Assembly: GCA_958295875.1 (NCBI GenBank)
Contig: OY282379.1
Coordinates: 248,001 to 312,000, forward strand
Direction: 5' to 3'
Source: an uncultured Pseudomonadales bacterium
GTDB taxonomy: Bacteria; Pseudomonadota; Gammaproteobacteria; Pseudomonadales; Azotimanducaceae
Length of the DNA stretch: 64,000 nt
Part shown: positions 35,051 to 42,553 of the stretch, one piece after another
How positions within the stretch are numbered: position 1 is the first letter of the stretch
Layout of the letters: every line of letters begins with the position of its first letter
Made by a program: the position numbers and the translations under genes
Notes under the pieces: generated by a model
What the model was told of the DNA's origin: nothing
Database searches by the model: none
Seen by the model: the letters and a program-made list of their open reading frames with translations, nothing else

Positions 35051-37736
35051 GCCGCTGGCCGCGCCGGCACCCCATGCGCCCGCCGCGCCCGTGGCCGTGT
35101 CGCACCGGGCGACCGCTGCCAAAGCGCCGCGCTGCGGCATCCGGCGGCGCCTCGCCGAGGGCGCCTCCATCGAGCTCGCGCCACGACAGCTCGCCGACGC
35201 CGCCGCGCTGGCGGAGCACCTGCGCCCCGGCACGGACGTCTACGTCCCGTTCCCGCCCAAAGCGGATTGGCGCGACAGCGTCGCCGCGTGTCGCCGTTTG
35301 CGACAGGCGGGCTTGCGGCCCGTGCCGCATCTCGCGGCGCGGAACATTGAGAGCGAGCGAGACTTGGACGAGCGCTTGGCGCAACTCGCGGCAGCCGGCG
35401 TGGACGCGCTGTTGCTGATCGCCGGAGACCGCGCCCGGCCGGCCGGGCCGTTCCAAGACAGCCTCGCCGTCTTGGATTCCGGCCGCTTAGCCGGCCACGG
35501 CTTTGCCCGCCTATGCTGCGCCGCACACCCAGAGCGCCATGTCCACGCGGATGCGGACACCCTGCGCGCGGCGCTCGAACGCAAGGTGGAGTATGCGCGG
35601 CAGACCAACACCGAGCTCACGCTGGTCACGCAGTTCGCCTTCGCGCCGGCACCCATCCTCGATTGGCTGAGCCATCTCGAAGTGTCGGACGCTGCCGTGT
35701 CCGTGCGGGTGGGGCTGCCGGCGCCGGCGCGCTTGCGCACCCTAATCAAGTTCGCCGCCCGTTGCGGCATCGGCGCCTCCACCAAGGCGCTGACCCAGCG
35801 CCCCGGCGTGGTGCGGCTGCTCGGCGCGTGGTCTCCGGACCGTTTGATGGATGCGTTGGTGGAACATTTGGCGCAAACGCCCGCCAGCACACTCGCCGGC
35901 ATCCACCTGTTTCCCTTTGGCGGCTTGGCGAGCGCCAGCGAATGGCTGCGACGCCAAGCCGCGCTTGACGGCGAAGGCGGCGACGAGCGAATGGCCAGCG
36001 CACATGCTTCCTCCAGCATTGCCGCCACCCGCGACGCGCCGGCGTTGGCGCCTGAGCGGCTGCTCGACCCGTCCACGGCCAGCGACGGCGACATCGCTGC
36101 CAGCGTGCCGCTGCGCCCCATCGAGAGCTTGGCCCGAGAGCGCTTCGGCGCCGTGGCCGATGCGCTCATTCCTTACGGGCACCACAAGGCGAAGCTGCCG
36201 CTCGAAGCGCTCGGCGCCGCCAAGGAACGTTCAACCGGCAAGCTCGTGCTGGTGACGGCGATTTCGCCCACGCCTGCTGGCGAGGGCAAGACCACCACCA
36301 GCATCGGTTTGGTCGATGCGTTGAATCGCTTGGGCGCCAATGCGGCGGCCTGCCTGCGGGAACCCTCCCTCGGCCCCTGCTTCGGCATGAAGGGGGGCGC
36401 CACCGGCGGCGGTTGGTCGCAAATTGCCCCGATGGCGGACATCAACCTGCACTTCAATGGCGACCTGCACGCCGTGACGGCCGCCCACAACCTGCTGGCG
36501 ACGCTGCTGGACAACCATCTATATTGGGGCAACGCCCAAGGGATTGACCTCGCCGCGGCGACTTGGCGGCGCGTCCTCGACCTCAATGACCGCGCCCTGC
36601 GCGACTTGGAGTTGCCCGTCGGGCGCGGGCAAACGCGGCGCACCGGCTTCGACATCACCGCGGCTTCCGAGGTGATGGCCGTGTTGTGCCTGGCGCAAGA
36701 CCTGCAAGACTTGGAGCGACGCTTGGGCCAGATCGTCGTCGCCCGGCGCACCGATGGCAGCGCGGTCACCGCGCAAGACTTGGACGCTGCCGGCGCCTTG
36801 ACGGCGCTCCTGCGCGACGCCCTGCAGCCGAACCTCGTGCAAACCTTGGCCGGCAACCCAGCCTTCGTGCATGGCGGCCCATTCGCCAACATTGCCCACG
36901 GCTGCAACACCGTGGCGGCCACGCGGGCGGCGCTGGCGCTCTCAGACATCGTGGTCACCGAGGCCGGCTTCGGGGCAGACCTTGGGGCCGAGAAGTTCCT
37001 GAACATCAAATGCCGGCAGAGCGGCCTGTGGCCAGATGCCGCGGTGCTCGTTTGCACGGTGCGCGCCCTCAAGCTGCACGGCGGCGTGGCCTTGGAGGAC
37101 CTAGCCACTCCGAACGTCGCCGCAGTGCAGGCCGGGGCGCCGAACCTCGCCCGCCACATCGCCAATCTCAAGCGTTTCGGGTTGACGCCGCTGGTGGCCA
37201 TCAACCGTTTCCCGTCCGATGCCGCAGACGAGCTCGCCGCCATCGAGGCCATCGCCCAAGCACACGGCGCCAAGGCCATCGCCGCCGCCCATTGGCGAGA
37301 CGGCGGCGCCGGCGCGGAAGACTTGGCGCACGGCGTGCTGGACGAATTGGCGGCAGACGCCCCGCGCATGAACTTGCTGTATCCGAACGACATGGCCCTC
37401 GCCGACAAGTTGAACACCGTCGCCACGGCGCTCTATGGCGCCGCCGGCATCGACCTAACGCCCGCGGCGCAGCGCCAACTCGCCGAGTTCGAGGCATTGG
37501 GCTACGGCCACCTGCCGGTGTGCGTAGCGAAAACGCAGTACAGCTTCTCTGCGGATGCCAAGGCCCGCGGCGCGCCCTCCGGCCATGTGCTGCCAGTGCG
37601 GGAAGCGCGGCTGTGCGCCGGCGCCGGCTTCGTCGTCGCCATCTGCGGCAACATCATGACCATGCCGGGCCTGCCACGCCGCCCCGCCGCGCATGACATC
37701 GGCGTCGCCGCCGATGGGCGCGTTGTCGGCTTGTGA
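35040..37736 (+). CDS. Fused MetF-like reductase and formate-tetrahydrofolate ligase
   Basis: An 898-residue two-domain protein. Residues about 35-310 resemble methylenetetrahydrofolate reductase: PHLAARNIES, LLLIAGDRARPAGPFQ and TQFAFAPAPILDWL are at the expected spacing. Residues about 356-898 are a nearly complete formyltetrahydrofolate synthetase, with PYGHHKAKL, the ATP-binding TPAGEGKTTTS at 411-421, GMKGGATGGG, HFNGDLHAVTAAHNL and FVHGGPFANIAHGCN. About 45 residues of Ala-rich linker join them. The first step would interconvert 5-methyl-THF and methylene-THF, and the last interconvert formyl-THF with formate and ATP. The middle step (FolD or equivalent) is not in the protein or window. 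The gene overlaps the demethylase gene by 11 bases. I know no standard family with this fusion. Confidence 0.88.
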   Translation: MWTKPLAAPAPHAPAAPVAVSHRATAAKAPRCGIRRRLAEGASIELAPRQLADAAALAEHLRPGTDVYVPFPPKADWRDSVAACRRLRQAGLRPVPHLAARNIESERDLDERLAQLAAAGVDALLLIAGDRARPAGPFQDSLAVLDSGRLAGHGFARLCCAAHPERHVHADADTLRAALERKVEYARQTNTELTLVTQFAFAPAPILDWLSHLEVSDAAVSVRVGLPAPARLRTLIKFAARCGIGASTKALTQRPGVVRLLGAWSPDRLMDALVEHLAQTPASTLAGIHLFPFGGLASASEWLRRQAALDGEGGDERMASAHASSSIAATRDAPALAPERLLDPSTASDGDIAASVPLRPIESLARERFGAVADALIPYGHHKAKLPLEALGAAKERSTGKLVLVTAISPTPAGEGKTTTSIGLVDALNRLGANAAACLREPSLGPCFGMKGGATGGGWSQIAPMADINLHFNGDLHAVTAAHNLLATLLDNHLYWGNAQGIDLAAATWRRVLDLNDRALRDLELPVGRGQTRRTGFDITAASEVMAVLCLAQDLQDLERRLGQIVVARRTDGSAVTAQDLDAAGALTALLRDALQPNLVQTLAGNPAFVHGGPFANIAHGCNTVAATRAALALSDIVVTEAGFGADLGAEKFLNIKCRQSGLWPDAAVLVCTVRALKLHGGVALEDLATPNVAAVQAGAPNLARHIANLKRFGLTPLVAINRFPSDAADELAAIEAIAQAHGAKAIAAAHWRDGGAGAEDLAHGVLDELAADAPRMNLLYPNDMALADKLNTVATALYGAAGIDLTPAAQRQLAEFEALGYGHLPVCVAKTQYSFSADAKARGAPSGHVLPVREARLCAGAGFVVAICGNIMTMPGLPRRPAAHDIGVAADGRVVGL

Positions 37737-37844
37737 CCGGCGCCACCAGCGCGTGGCGGGCATGGCACCGCCGGCGTTGAGGCAGCACCGCCTAACACAT
37801 CCCGGGCTGAGGGAGTGGGGGGCGCTGCTGCCCAAGGAAGCGCG

Positions 37845-40277
37845 ATGAGCCAGACGGCGCGCGTGGTGGTGATCGGCGGCGGCGTGGTCGGCGTTGCCAC
37901 GCTCTACCACCTGGCCAAGAAGGGCTGGACGGACGTGACGCTGTTGGAGCGCAAAGAGCTCACCTCCGGCTCGACGTGGCATGCCGCGGGCCTGTTGCCG
38001 CTCTTCAACATGAGCTATTCCGTCGGGCAGCTTCACAAGCACTCGGTGCGCCTCTATGGCGAACTCGAAGCCGAAACGGGGCAGGACGTGGGGCTCAGGC
38101 GCGTCGGCAACATTCGCCTCGCCATGACGCAAGACCGCATGGACGAGTACCGGCAGTATGCCGGCGTCGCCCGCACCATCGGCGTTGACGTGGAGTTCCT
38201 GACACCGGAACAGGTGCGGGACATCTGGCCGCTGGCCGTGACCGACGGCCTCCTCGGCGCCATTCGCCACCCCGAGGACGGCTACGTGCAGCCAGCGGAC
38301 CTCACCCAAGCCTTGGCGCGCGGCGCCCGGGCTCGGGGCGCGTCCATCCAACGGCAAACCTGCGTCACCGGCATCGAACGCGCGCCGGGCGGCGAGTGGC
38401 GCGTGCGCACGACGCAGGGCGACATCCTCTGCGAGCATCTGGTGTGCGCGACCGGCAACTTCGCCCGCCGCACCGGAGCGATGCTGGGGCTGGACGTTCC
38501 GGTGCTGCCGGTGCAGCACCAGTACCTCATCACGGAACCACATCCAGACCTCGTGGCGCGGCGCGAGCGTGGCTTGCCGGAGCTCGGCGTGCTGCGCGAA
38601 TCTGACGGCTCTTGGTACATGCGCGAAGAGGCCGGCGGCCTATTGCTCGGCCCCTATGAACACGGTGCGCCGGCCTGCTACCTGGACGGCCCAGACCCAG
38701 ACAGCGAGTACGAGCTGTTCGACACCGACATCGACCGCTTGGCGCCCCACATCGAATCCGCCATCCACCGCGTGCCGACATTCGCCGAGCTCGGCGTCAA
38801 GCAGGCGTTCAACGGCGCCATTGCCTACACGCCGGACGGCAGCCCCATCGTCGGCCCCGCGTGGGGCTTGCCGAACGTTTGGCTGAACGAGGGCCACAGC
38901 TTCGGCATCACGGCCGCCGGCGGCGCCGGCTGGCAACTCGCCGAGTGGATTGTGGAGGGCGAACCCACCATCGACATGTTGGGTGTGGACCCGCGGCGCT
39001 TCGGCCCCTACGCGACCGGTGCCTACCTCAAGGCGAAGAACGAGGAGGCATACGCCAACGTCTTCACCGTGCATTACCCGGATGAGGAGCGCCCCGCAGG
39101 GCGGCCGCTGCGCACCGCGCCCTGCCACGAACGCATGCGCGCGCAGGGCGCGGTGTTTGGCCAGAAGTTCGGCTGGGAGCGGCCGAATTGGTTCGCGCCG
39201 GCCGGCGTCGCCCAAGAGGATCACTGGTCTTTCCGGCGCTCCAAGTGGTTCGAGCCTGTCGGCGCGGAATGTCGCAACGTGCGCGACAACGTGGGCCTGC
39301 TCGACATGACGGCATTCGCCAAGGCGCGCTTGAGCGGGCCGGGCGCCGCAGCCTTCTTGGATCGTTTGGTTGCCAACCGGCTGCCCCGCGTCGGACGCAT
39401 CGGCTTGTGCCACGCCTTGGCCGCCCGCGGCGGCGCCCACTCCGAGTTCACCATCCACCGCGAGGCGCCGGATCGCTTCTACCTCGTCTCCGCCGGTGCC
39501 CTGCACCGCTTGGATCACGACTTCGTGGCGCGCCAACTGCCCACCGACGGCAGCGTGCGCTTCGACGACCTAACCAACGCGATGGGGGTGTTGGTGATCG
39601 CCGGCCCGAAGGCGCGCACCCTGCTCAGCCGCGTTTCGGATGCGGATGTGTCCAACGCCGCCTTCCCTTGGCTCACCGGGCGCGACGCGAACATCGGCAT
39701 GGCGGCGGCGAAGCTGTTGCGGCTCAACTTCGTCGGCGAGTTGGGCTGGGAGATTCACCATCCCATCGAATGCCAGAACGCCATCTTCGATGCCTTGTCA
39801 GATGCCGGGCGCGACCTTGGCCTCGCCCCGTTCGGCATCCGCGCCATGGATTCGCTGCGCATCGAGAAGTCCTACCGCATGGTCGGGACGGAGCTCTCCA
39901 TCGAGTACGCCGCGCTGGAATCCGGCCTCGAGCGCTTCGTGCGGCTCGACAAGGGGGACTTCGCCGGCCGCAACGGGCTGTTGGCATGGCAGCAGCGGGG
40001 CTTCGCCAACGCCTTCGTCACCTTGGCGGTGGACAGCCCACCCAACACAGACCCGCTCGGCAACAACCCGATCTACCTGGGCAACGAACTGGTCGGGCGC
40101 TCCACCAGCGGCAACTACGGCTTTCGGCTGCAGCAATCCTTGGCCTTGGCGATGGTGAGGCCCGAGTTGGCGACGGTGGGCACGCGGCTCGACATCGAGG
40201 TGCTGGGCGAACGCTGCCCCGCGCAGGTGATCGAGGAAAGCCCTTGGGACCCGGCTAACGAACGGCTGCGCGCCTGA
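37845..40277 (+). CDS. Dimethylglycine/sarcosine dehydrogenase-like flavoprotein
   Basis: An 810-residue protein. An N-terminal DAO-type FAD domain begins VVVIGGGVVGVATLYHL and carries the segment SGSTWHAAGL, whose H46 matches the covalent FAD histidine of dimethylglycine and sarcosine dehydrogenases. A FAO_M-like middle part leads into a GcvT-type folate-binding domain at about residue 430 onward (GLLDMTAFAKARLSGPGA, FVGELGWEIHHP). Such enzymes oxidise an N-methyl group and hand the carbon to tetrahydrofolate as methylene-THF. GGAAG just before the ATG at 37845 supports the start. The last 68 bases of the gene are part of an 83-bp repeat found again 1.36 kb downstream. Confidence 0.88.
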   Translation: MSQTARVVVIGGGVVGVATLYHLAKKGWTDVTLLERKELTSGSTWHAAGLLPLFNMSYSVGQLHKHSVRLYGELEAETGQDVGLRRVGNIRLAMTQDRMDEYRQYAGVARTIGVDVEFLTPEQVRDIWPLAVTDGLLGAIRHPEDGYVQPADLTQALARGARARGASIQRQTCVTGIERAPGGEWRVRTTQGDILCEHLVCATGNFARRTGAMLGLDVPVLPVQHQYLITEPHPDLVARRERGLPELGVLRESDGSWYMREEAGGLLLGPYEHGAPACYLDGPDPDSEYELFDTDIDRLAPHIESAIHRVPTFAELGVKQAFNGAIAYTPDGSPIVGPAWGLPNVWLNEGHSFGITAAGGAGWQLAEWIVEGEPTIDMLGVDPRRFGPYATGAYLKAKNEEAYANVFTVHYPDEERPAGRPLRTAPCHERMRAQGAVFGQKFGWERPNWFAPAGVAQEDHWSFRRSKWFEPVGAECRNVRDNVGLLDMTAFAKARLSGPGAAAFLDRLVANRLPRVGRIGLCHALAARGGAHSEFTIHREAPDRFYLVSAGALHRLDHDFVARQLPTDGSVRFDDLTNAMGVLVIAGPKARTLLSRVSDADVSNAAFPWLTGRDANIGMAAAKLLRLNFVGELGWEIHHPIECQNAIFDALSDAGRDLGLAPFGIRAMDSLRIEKSYRMVGTELSIEYAALESGLERFVRLDKGDFAGRNGLLAWQQRGFANAFVTLAVDSPPNTDPLGNNPIYLGNELVGRSTSGNYGFRLQQSLALAMVRPELATVGTRLDIEVLGERCPAQVIEESPWDPANERLRA

Positions 40278-40292
40278 CCTCAAACGCGCGGC
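40210..40292 (+). repeat. Direct repeat, copy 1 (3' end of the dehydrogenase gene)
   Basis: From AACGCTGCCCC to CGCGCGGC. The second copy at 41568-41648 differs by about eight substitutions and two single-base gaps. This copy includes the gene's true stop codon, so it is the original. Confidence 0.85.
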
Positions 40293-40419
40293 CACGCCCG
40301 CCGGTAAAAAAGGGGGACATTTCTGCTTTGCGTTGACATGCAGAGAGGGGACGTTGCGACCTTGCGCTAAGATGAGGCGCTACGATTGAGCTCGCATCCA
40401 GCCGCGACGAGGAGACGCG

Positions 40420-41451
40420 ATGACCTGCCCTTTGCCGTTGGCTCTTGGCTTGGCGCTCGTCCTTTTGGCGAGCGCAGCGGTCGCCGACGCCGACGCCGAC
40501 GCCAGCAGCGATGTCGCGGTGGAAATCGTCTTCTGGGAGTCTGTGCGCGACGGCGACGCGGCCGGCTTCGAGGCGTATCTGCAGCAGTACCCCGAAGGCG
40601 CGTTCGCGCCCTTGGCCCGCGCCGCGCTGCGACGCATCGAGCAAGCGGACAAGGCCGCGGAACGCCAAACGGCGCCCTTGCAGACACAGTTCGATACGCT
40701 CGTCGAGCAGGACGGCGTCCAGGTGGGACGCGACTGTCCGGAGTGCCCCGATATGGTGGTGGTGCCGGCGGGGTCGTTCATGATGGGTTCGCCTTCGCGC
40801 GAGCAGGGACGGTACGACGACGAGGGCCCAGTGCATGAAGTGAGGATCGGCGCGCCGTTCGCCGTTGGCGTTTACGAGGTGACGTTCGCGGAGTGGGATG
40901 CCTGCTCGGCCGCCGGCGGCTGCGGCCACAGGCCCGACGATCGTGGCTGGGGCAGGGGTGATCGCCCGGCGATTAACGTGAGCTGGGAAGACGCCAAGGG
41001 CTATGTGCAGTGGCTGTCGCGGAAGACGAAGCAGGGGTATCGGCTGCTGAGCGAGGCGGAGTGGGAGTACGCGGCGCGCGCGGGCACGGAGACGGCCTAT
41101 AGCTGGGGAGACGCGATCGGCGTCAACTTGGCCAACTGCAATCGCTGCGGCAGCCGGTGGGACAACAGCAAGACTGCGCCCGTTGGCAGTTTCGGAGCGA
41201 ACGCATGGGGCCTGCACGACATGCATGGCAACGTGCAGGAGTGGACGGAGGACTGCTGGAACGGCAGCTATCGCGGAGCGCCGAGCGATGGAGGCGCGTG
41301 GCTGAGTGGGATTTGCGCGGTGCGCGTTTTGCGCGGCGGCTCCTGGGACTACTTACCTGCGAACCTCCGCGCCGCGAACCGGCTCTGGAACTCCTCCGGC
41401 CTCCGCATCTTCGGCATCGGGTTCCGGGTGGCCCGGACGCTCACCCCTTGA
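40420..41451 (+). CDS. Secreted formylglycine-generating-enzyme-like (SUMF1/C-type-lectin fold) protein with putative DGR variable tail
   Basis: A 343-residue protein. A signal peptide (LALGLALVLLASAAVADA) precedes a short repeat-type region (FEAYLQQYPEGAFAPLAR) that often precedes FGE-like domains, then the SUMF1 domain from about residue 108: MVVVPAGSFMMGS, VGVYEVTFAEW, YRLLSEAEWEYAARAGTE, GLHDMHGNVQEWTEDCW and RVLRGGSWD. The catalytic cysteines of true sulfatase-activating enzymes are not evident, so a binding role is more likely. Residues 308-336 match the common pattern of diversity-generating-retroelement target proteins. A GGAG site precedes the ATG. The gene lies between two direct repeats and is followed by strong hairpins, so it appears to have arrived as a unit. 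Confidence 0.85.
   Translation: MTCPLPLALGLALVLLASAAVADADADASSDVAVEIVFWESVRDGDAAGFEAYLQQYPEGAFAPLARAALRRIEQADKAAERQTAPLQTQFDTLVEQDGVQVGRDCPECPDMVVVPAGSFMMGSPSREQGRYDDEGPVHEVRIGAPFAVGVYEVTFAEWDACSAAGGCGHRPDDRGWGRGDRPAINVSWEDAKGYVQWLSRKTKQGYRLLSEAEWEYAARAGTETAYSWGDAIGVNLANCNRCGSRWDNSKTAPVGSFGANAWGLHDMHGNVQEWTEDCWNGSYRGAPSDGGAWLSGICAVRVLRGGSWDYLPANLRAANRLWNSSGLRIFGIGFRVARTLTP
41335..41440 (+). other. Candidate DGR variable region (VR) at the end of the SUMF1-like gene
   Basis: Known DGR targets of this fold end as GGSW-NNN-P-NN-LR-ANR-NNN...NR-NNN-IGFR, where N marks AAC codons in the template that become mutated. Here residues 310-312, 314-315, 322-324, 327-328 and 330-332 occupy those places, and their codons are gac tac tta, gcg aac, ctc tgg aac, ggc ctc and atc ttc ggc. 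Nearly all end in C while the first two bases vary, as expected from adenine-specific mutation of AAC. The constant parts (GGSW, LRAANR, IGFRVA) are kept. No template repeat or reverse transcriptase is visible here. Confidence 0.55.
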
Positions 41452-41478
41452 ATCCTAACCTCCTTACCTCGGGGGTTT

Positions 41479-41531
41479 GGGGGCGTTAGCCCCCAATGGG
41501 TTCCAAGGGCGAAGCCCTTGGCCGCTTTTTT
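41479..41531 (+). terminator. Tandem hairpins and intrinsic terminator after the SUMF1-like gene
   Basis: First stem GGGGGC/GCCCCC with a GTTA loop at 41479-41494. Second stem CCAAGGGC/GCCCTTGG with a GAA loop at 41503-41521, followed by CCGC and a run of six T at 41526-41531, a classical Rho-independent terminator. DGR systems also use hairpins just downstream of the variable region, so a double role is possible. Confidence 0.75.
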
Positions 41532-41567
41532 CCGACATGGCATCGCATATTTTTGGCATAGCCAATA

Positions 41568-41648
41568 AACGCTGCCCCCGCAGGTGATCGAGGAAAGCCC
41601 TTGAGACCTGCCAACGAACGGTTGTGCGCCTGACCTCAAATGCGCGGC
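41568..41648 (+). repeat. Direct repeat, copy 2 (degenerate)
   Basis: A copy of 40210-40292 located between the terminator and the end of the convergent MerR-TPR gene. It retains the remains of the dehydrogenase C-terminal codons, including CAGGTGATCGAGGAAAGCCC, but in no open reading frame. Confidence 0.85.
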
Positions 41649-41655
41649 GCGGCGA

Positions 41656-42549
41656 CTAGCGCTCTGCGCCGTCCAGCAACTGGCGGTACTTGCGCAGGTG
41701 GCGCAGCGACGACACTTCGTCGCCCCGCAGTTCGAAGATGCGCGCCAAGTTGTAGTGGGCGTCTGGCACGTTGGCCGCATGGCGGTAATAGGTGGCGGCG
41801 CTGTCTGTTTCTTCCAGCTCGTCGAACACCGTGCCCATGTTGTAGTTGGCGAGCGGATGTTCTGGCGCCGCAGCCAGTGCCAGTTGATAGTGGCGCTTGG
41901 CGCGGCGCAAGTCTCCCTGCAGCTGATAGAGGCGCCCCAGGTTGACGTGCGCGTCCGCGTGCTGCGCATCCAGCGCGATGGCGCGCGCGTAGGCGCCGGG
42001 GGCGCTTGGCGGATCCATCTCCTCAAGCTGCACGCCTAGGTCGTACCATTCGTCGGCGCCAAAATCTGCCGGGGTTTGGCCGGGTGGGAGGTGGCGGCGA
42101 TCGGCCAAGTGCGCCACCTGCGCGACGTTCGATGCCGGGCGTTCCTCCGCAACGGGGCGGGAAGCGACGCCGGCAGCCTCGAAATCCAAGTGGCCTTGGC
42201 CAGTGTCCACATTCCACAGGGTGGCGGCGTCGCGCACGACCACTTGGTTCCCTTGGCTCAGTATGCGCACGGAAGCCAGCGGCCTCCCGCCACGCTCGTG
42301 CTTCAGCTTGGCGAGGGTTGCGAAGGCGCGGCGCGGCGGCACGTTGTCGTCCATCAAGCGCTTGGCCATGCGCAGCAACACAACGTCGGGGAACGAAAAA
42401 CGGTGCTCGCCGCGCTCGCCCCGCGCCGGCTCCACCAAGCCGCGCTTCACGAACTGGCGCACCTGGCCAACGGAAAAACCGAGCAAGTCTGCCACTTCCC
42501 GCGTGGTGTGGCCGGCTGGCCGGACGTCAGCCTCGGCTACTGCCTGCAT
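41656..42549 (-). CDS. MerR-type regulator with TPR domain
   Basis: A 297-residue protein. The first 75 residues are a MerR-like winged helix (HTTREVADLLGFSVGQVRQFVKRGLVEPARG). The second half has tetratricopeptide repeats (YDLGVQLEEMDPPSAPGAYARAI shortened to DEWYDLGVQLEE, then HVNLGRLYQLQGDLRRAKRHY and NYNMGTVFDELEETDSAATYY). It starts four bases after the ku stop, so the two are probably co-transcribed. A protein of this layout could control end-joining or sense a ligand through the TPRs; the target is unknown. Confidence 0.75.
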   Translation of the reverse strand: MQAVAEADVRPAGHTTREVADLLGFSVGQVRQFVKRGLVEPARGERGEHRFSFPDVVLLRMAKRLMDDNVPPRRAFATLAKLKHERGGRPLASVRILSQGNQVVVRDAATLWNVDTGQGHLDFEAAGVASRPVAEERPASNVAQVAHLADRRHLPPGQTPADFGADEWYDLGVQLEEMDPPSAPGAYARAIALDAQHADAHVNLGRLYQLQGDLRRAKRHYQLALAAAPEHPLANYNMGTVFDELEETDSAATYYRHAANVPDAHYNLARIFELRGDEVSSLRHLRKYRQLLDGAER

Positions 42550-42553
42550 GGCG

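Noticed and set aside
40333..40373. TTGACA and TAAGAT as a promoter for the SUMF1-like gene
   Set aside because: The two boxes are 29 bases apart, far from the normal 16-18, so I do not call a promoter.
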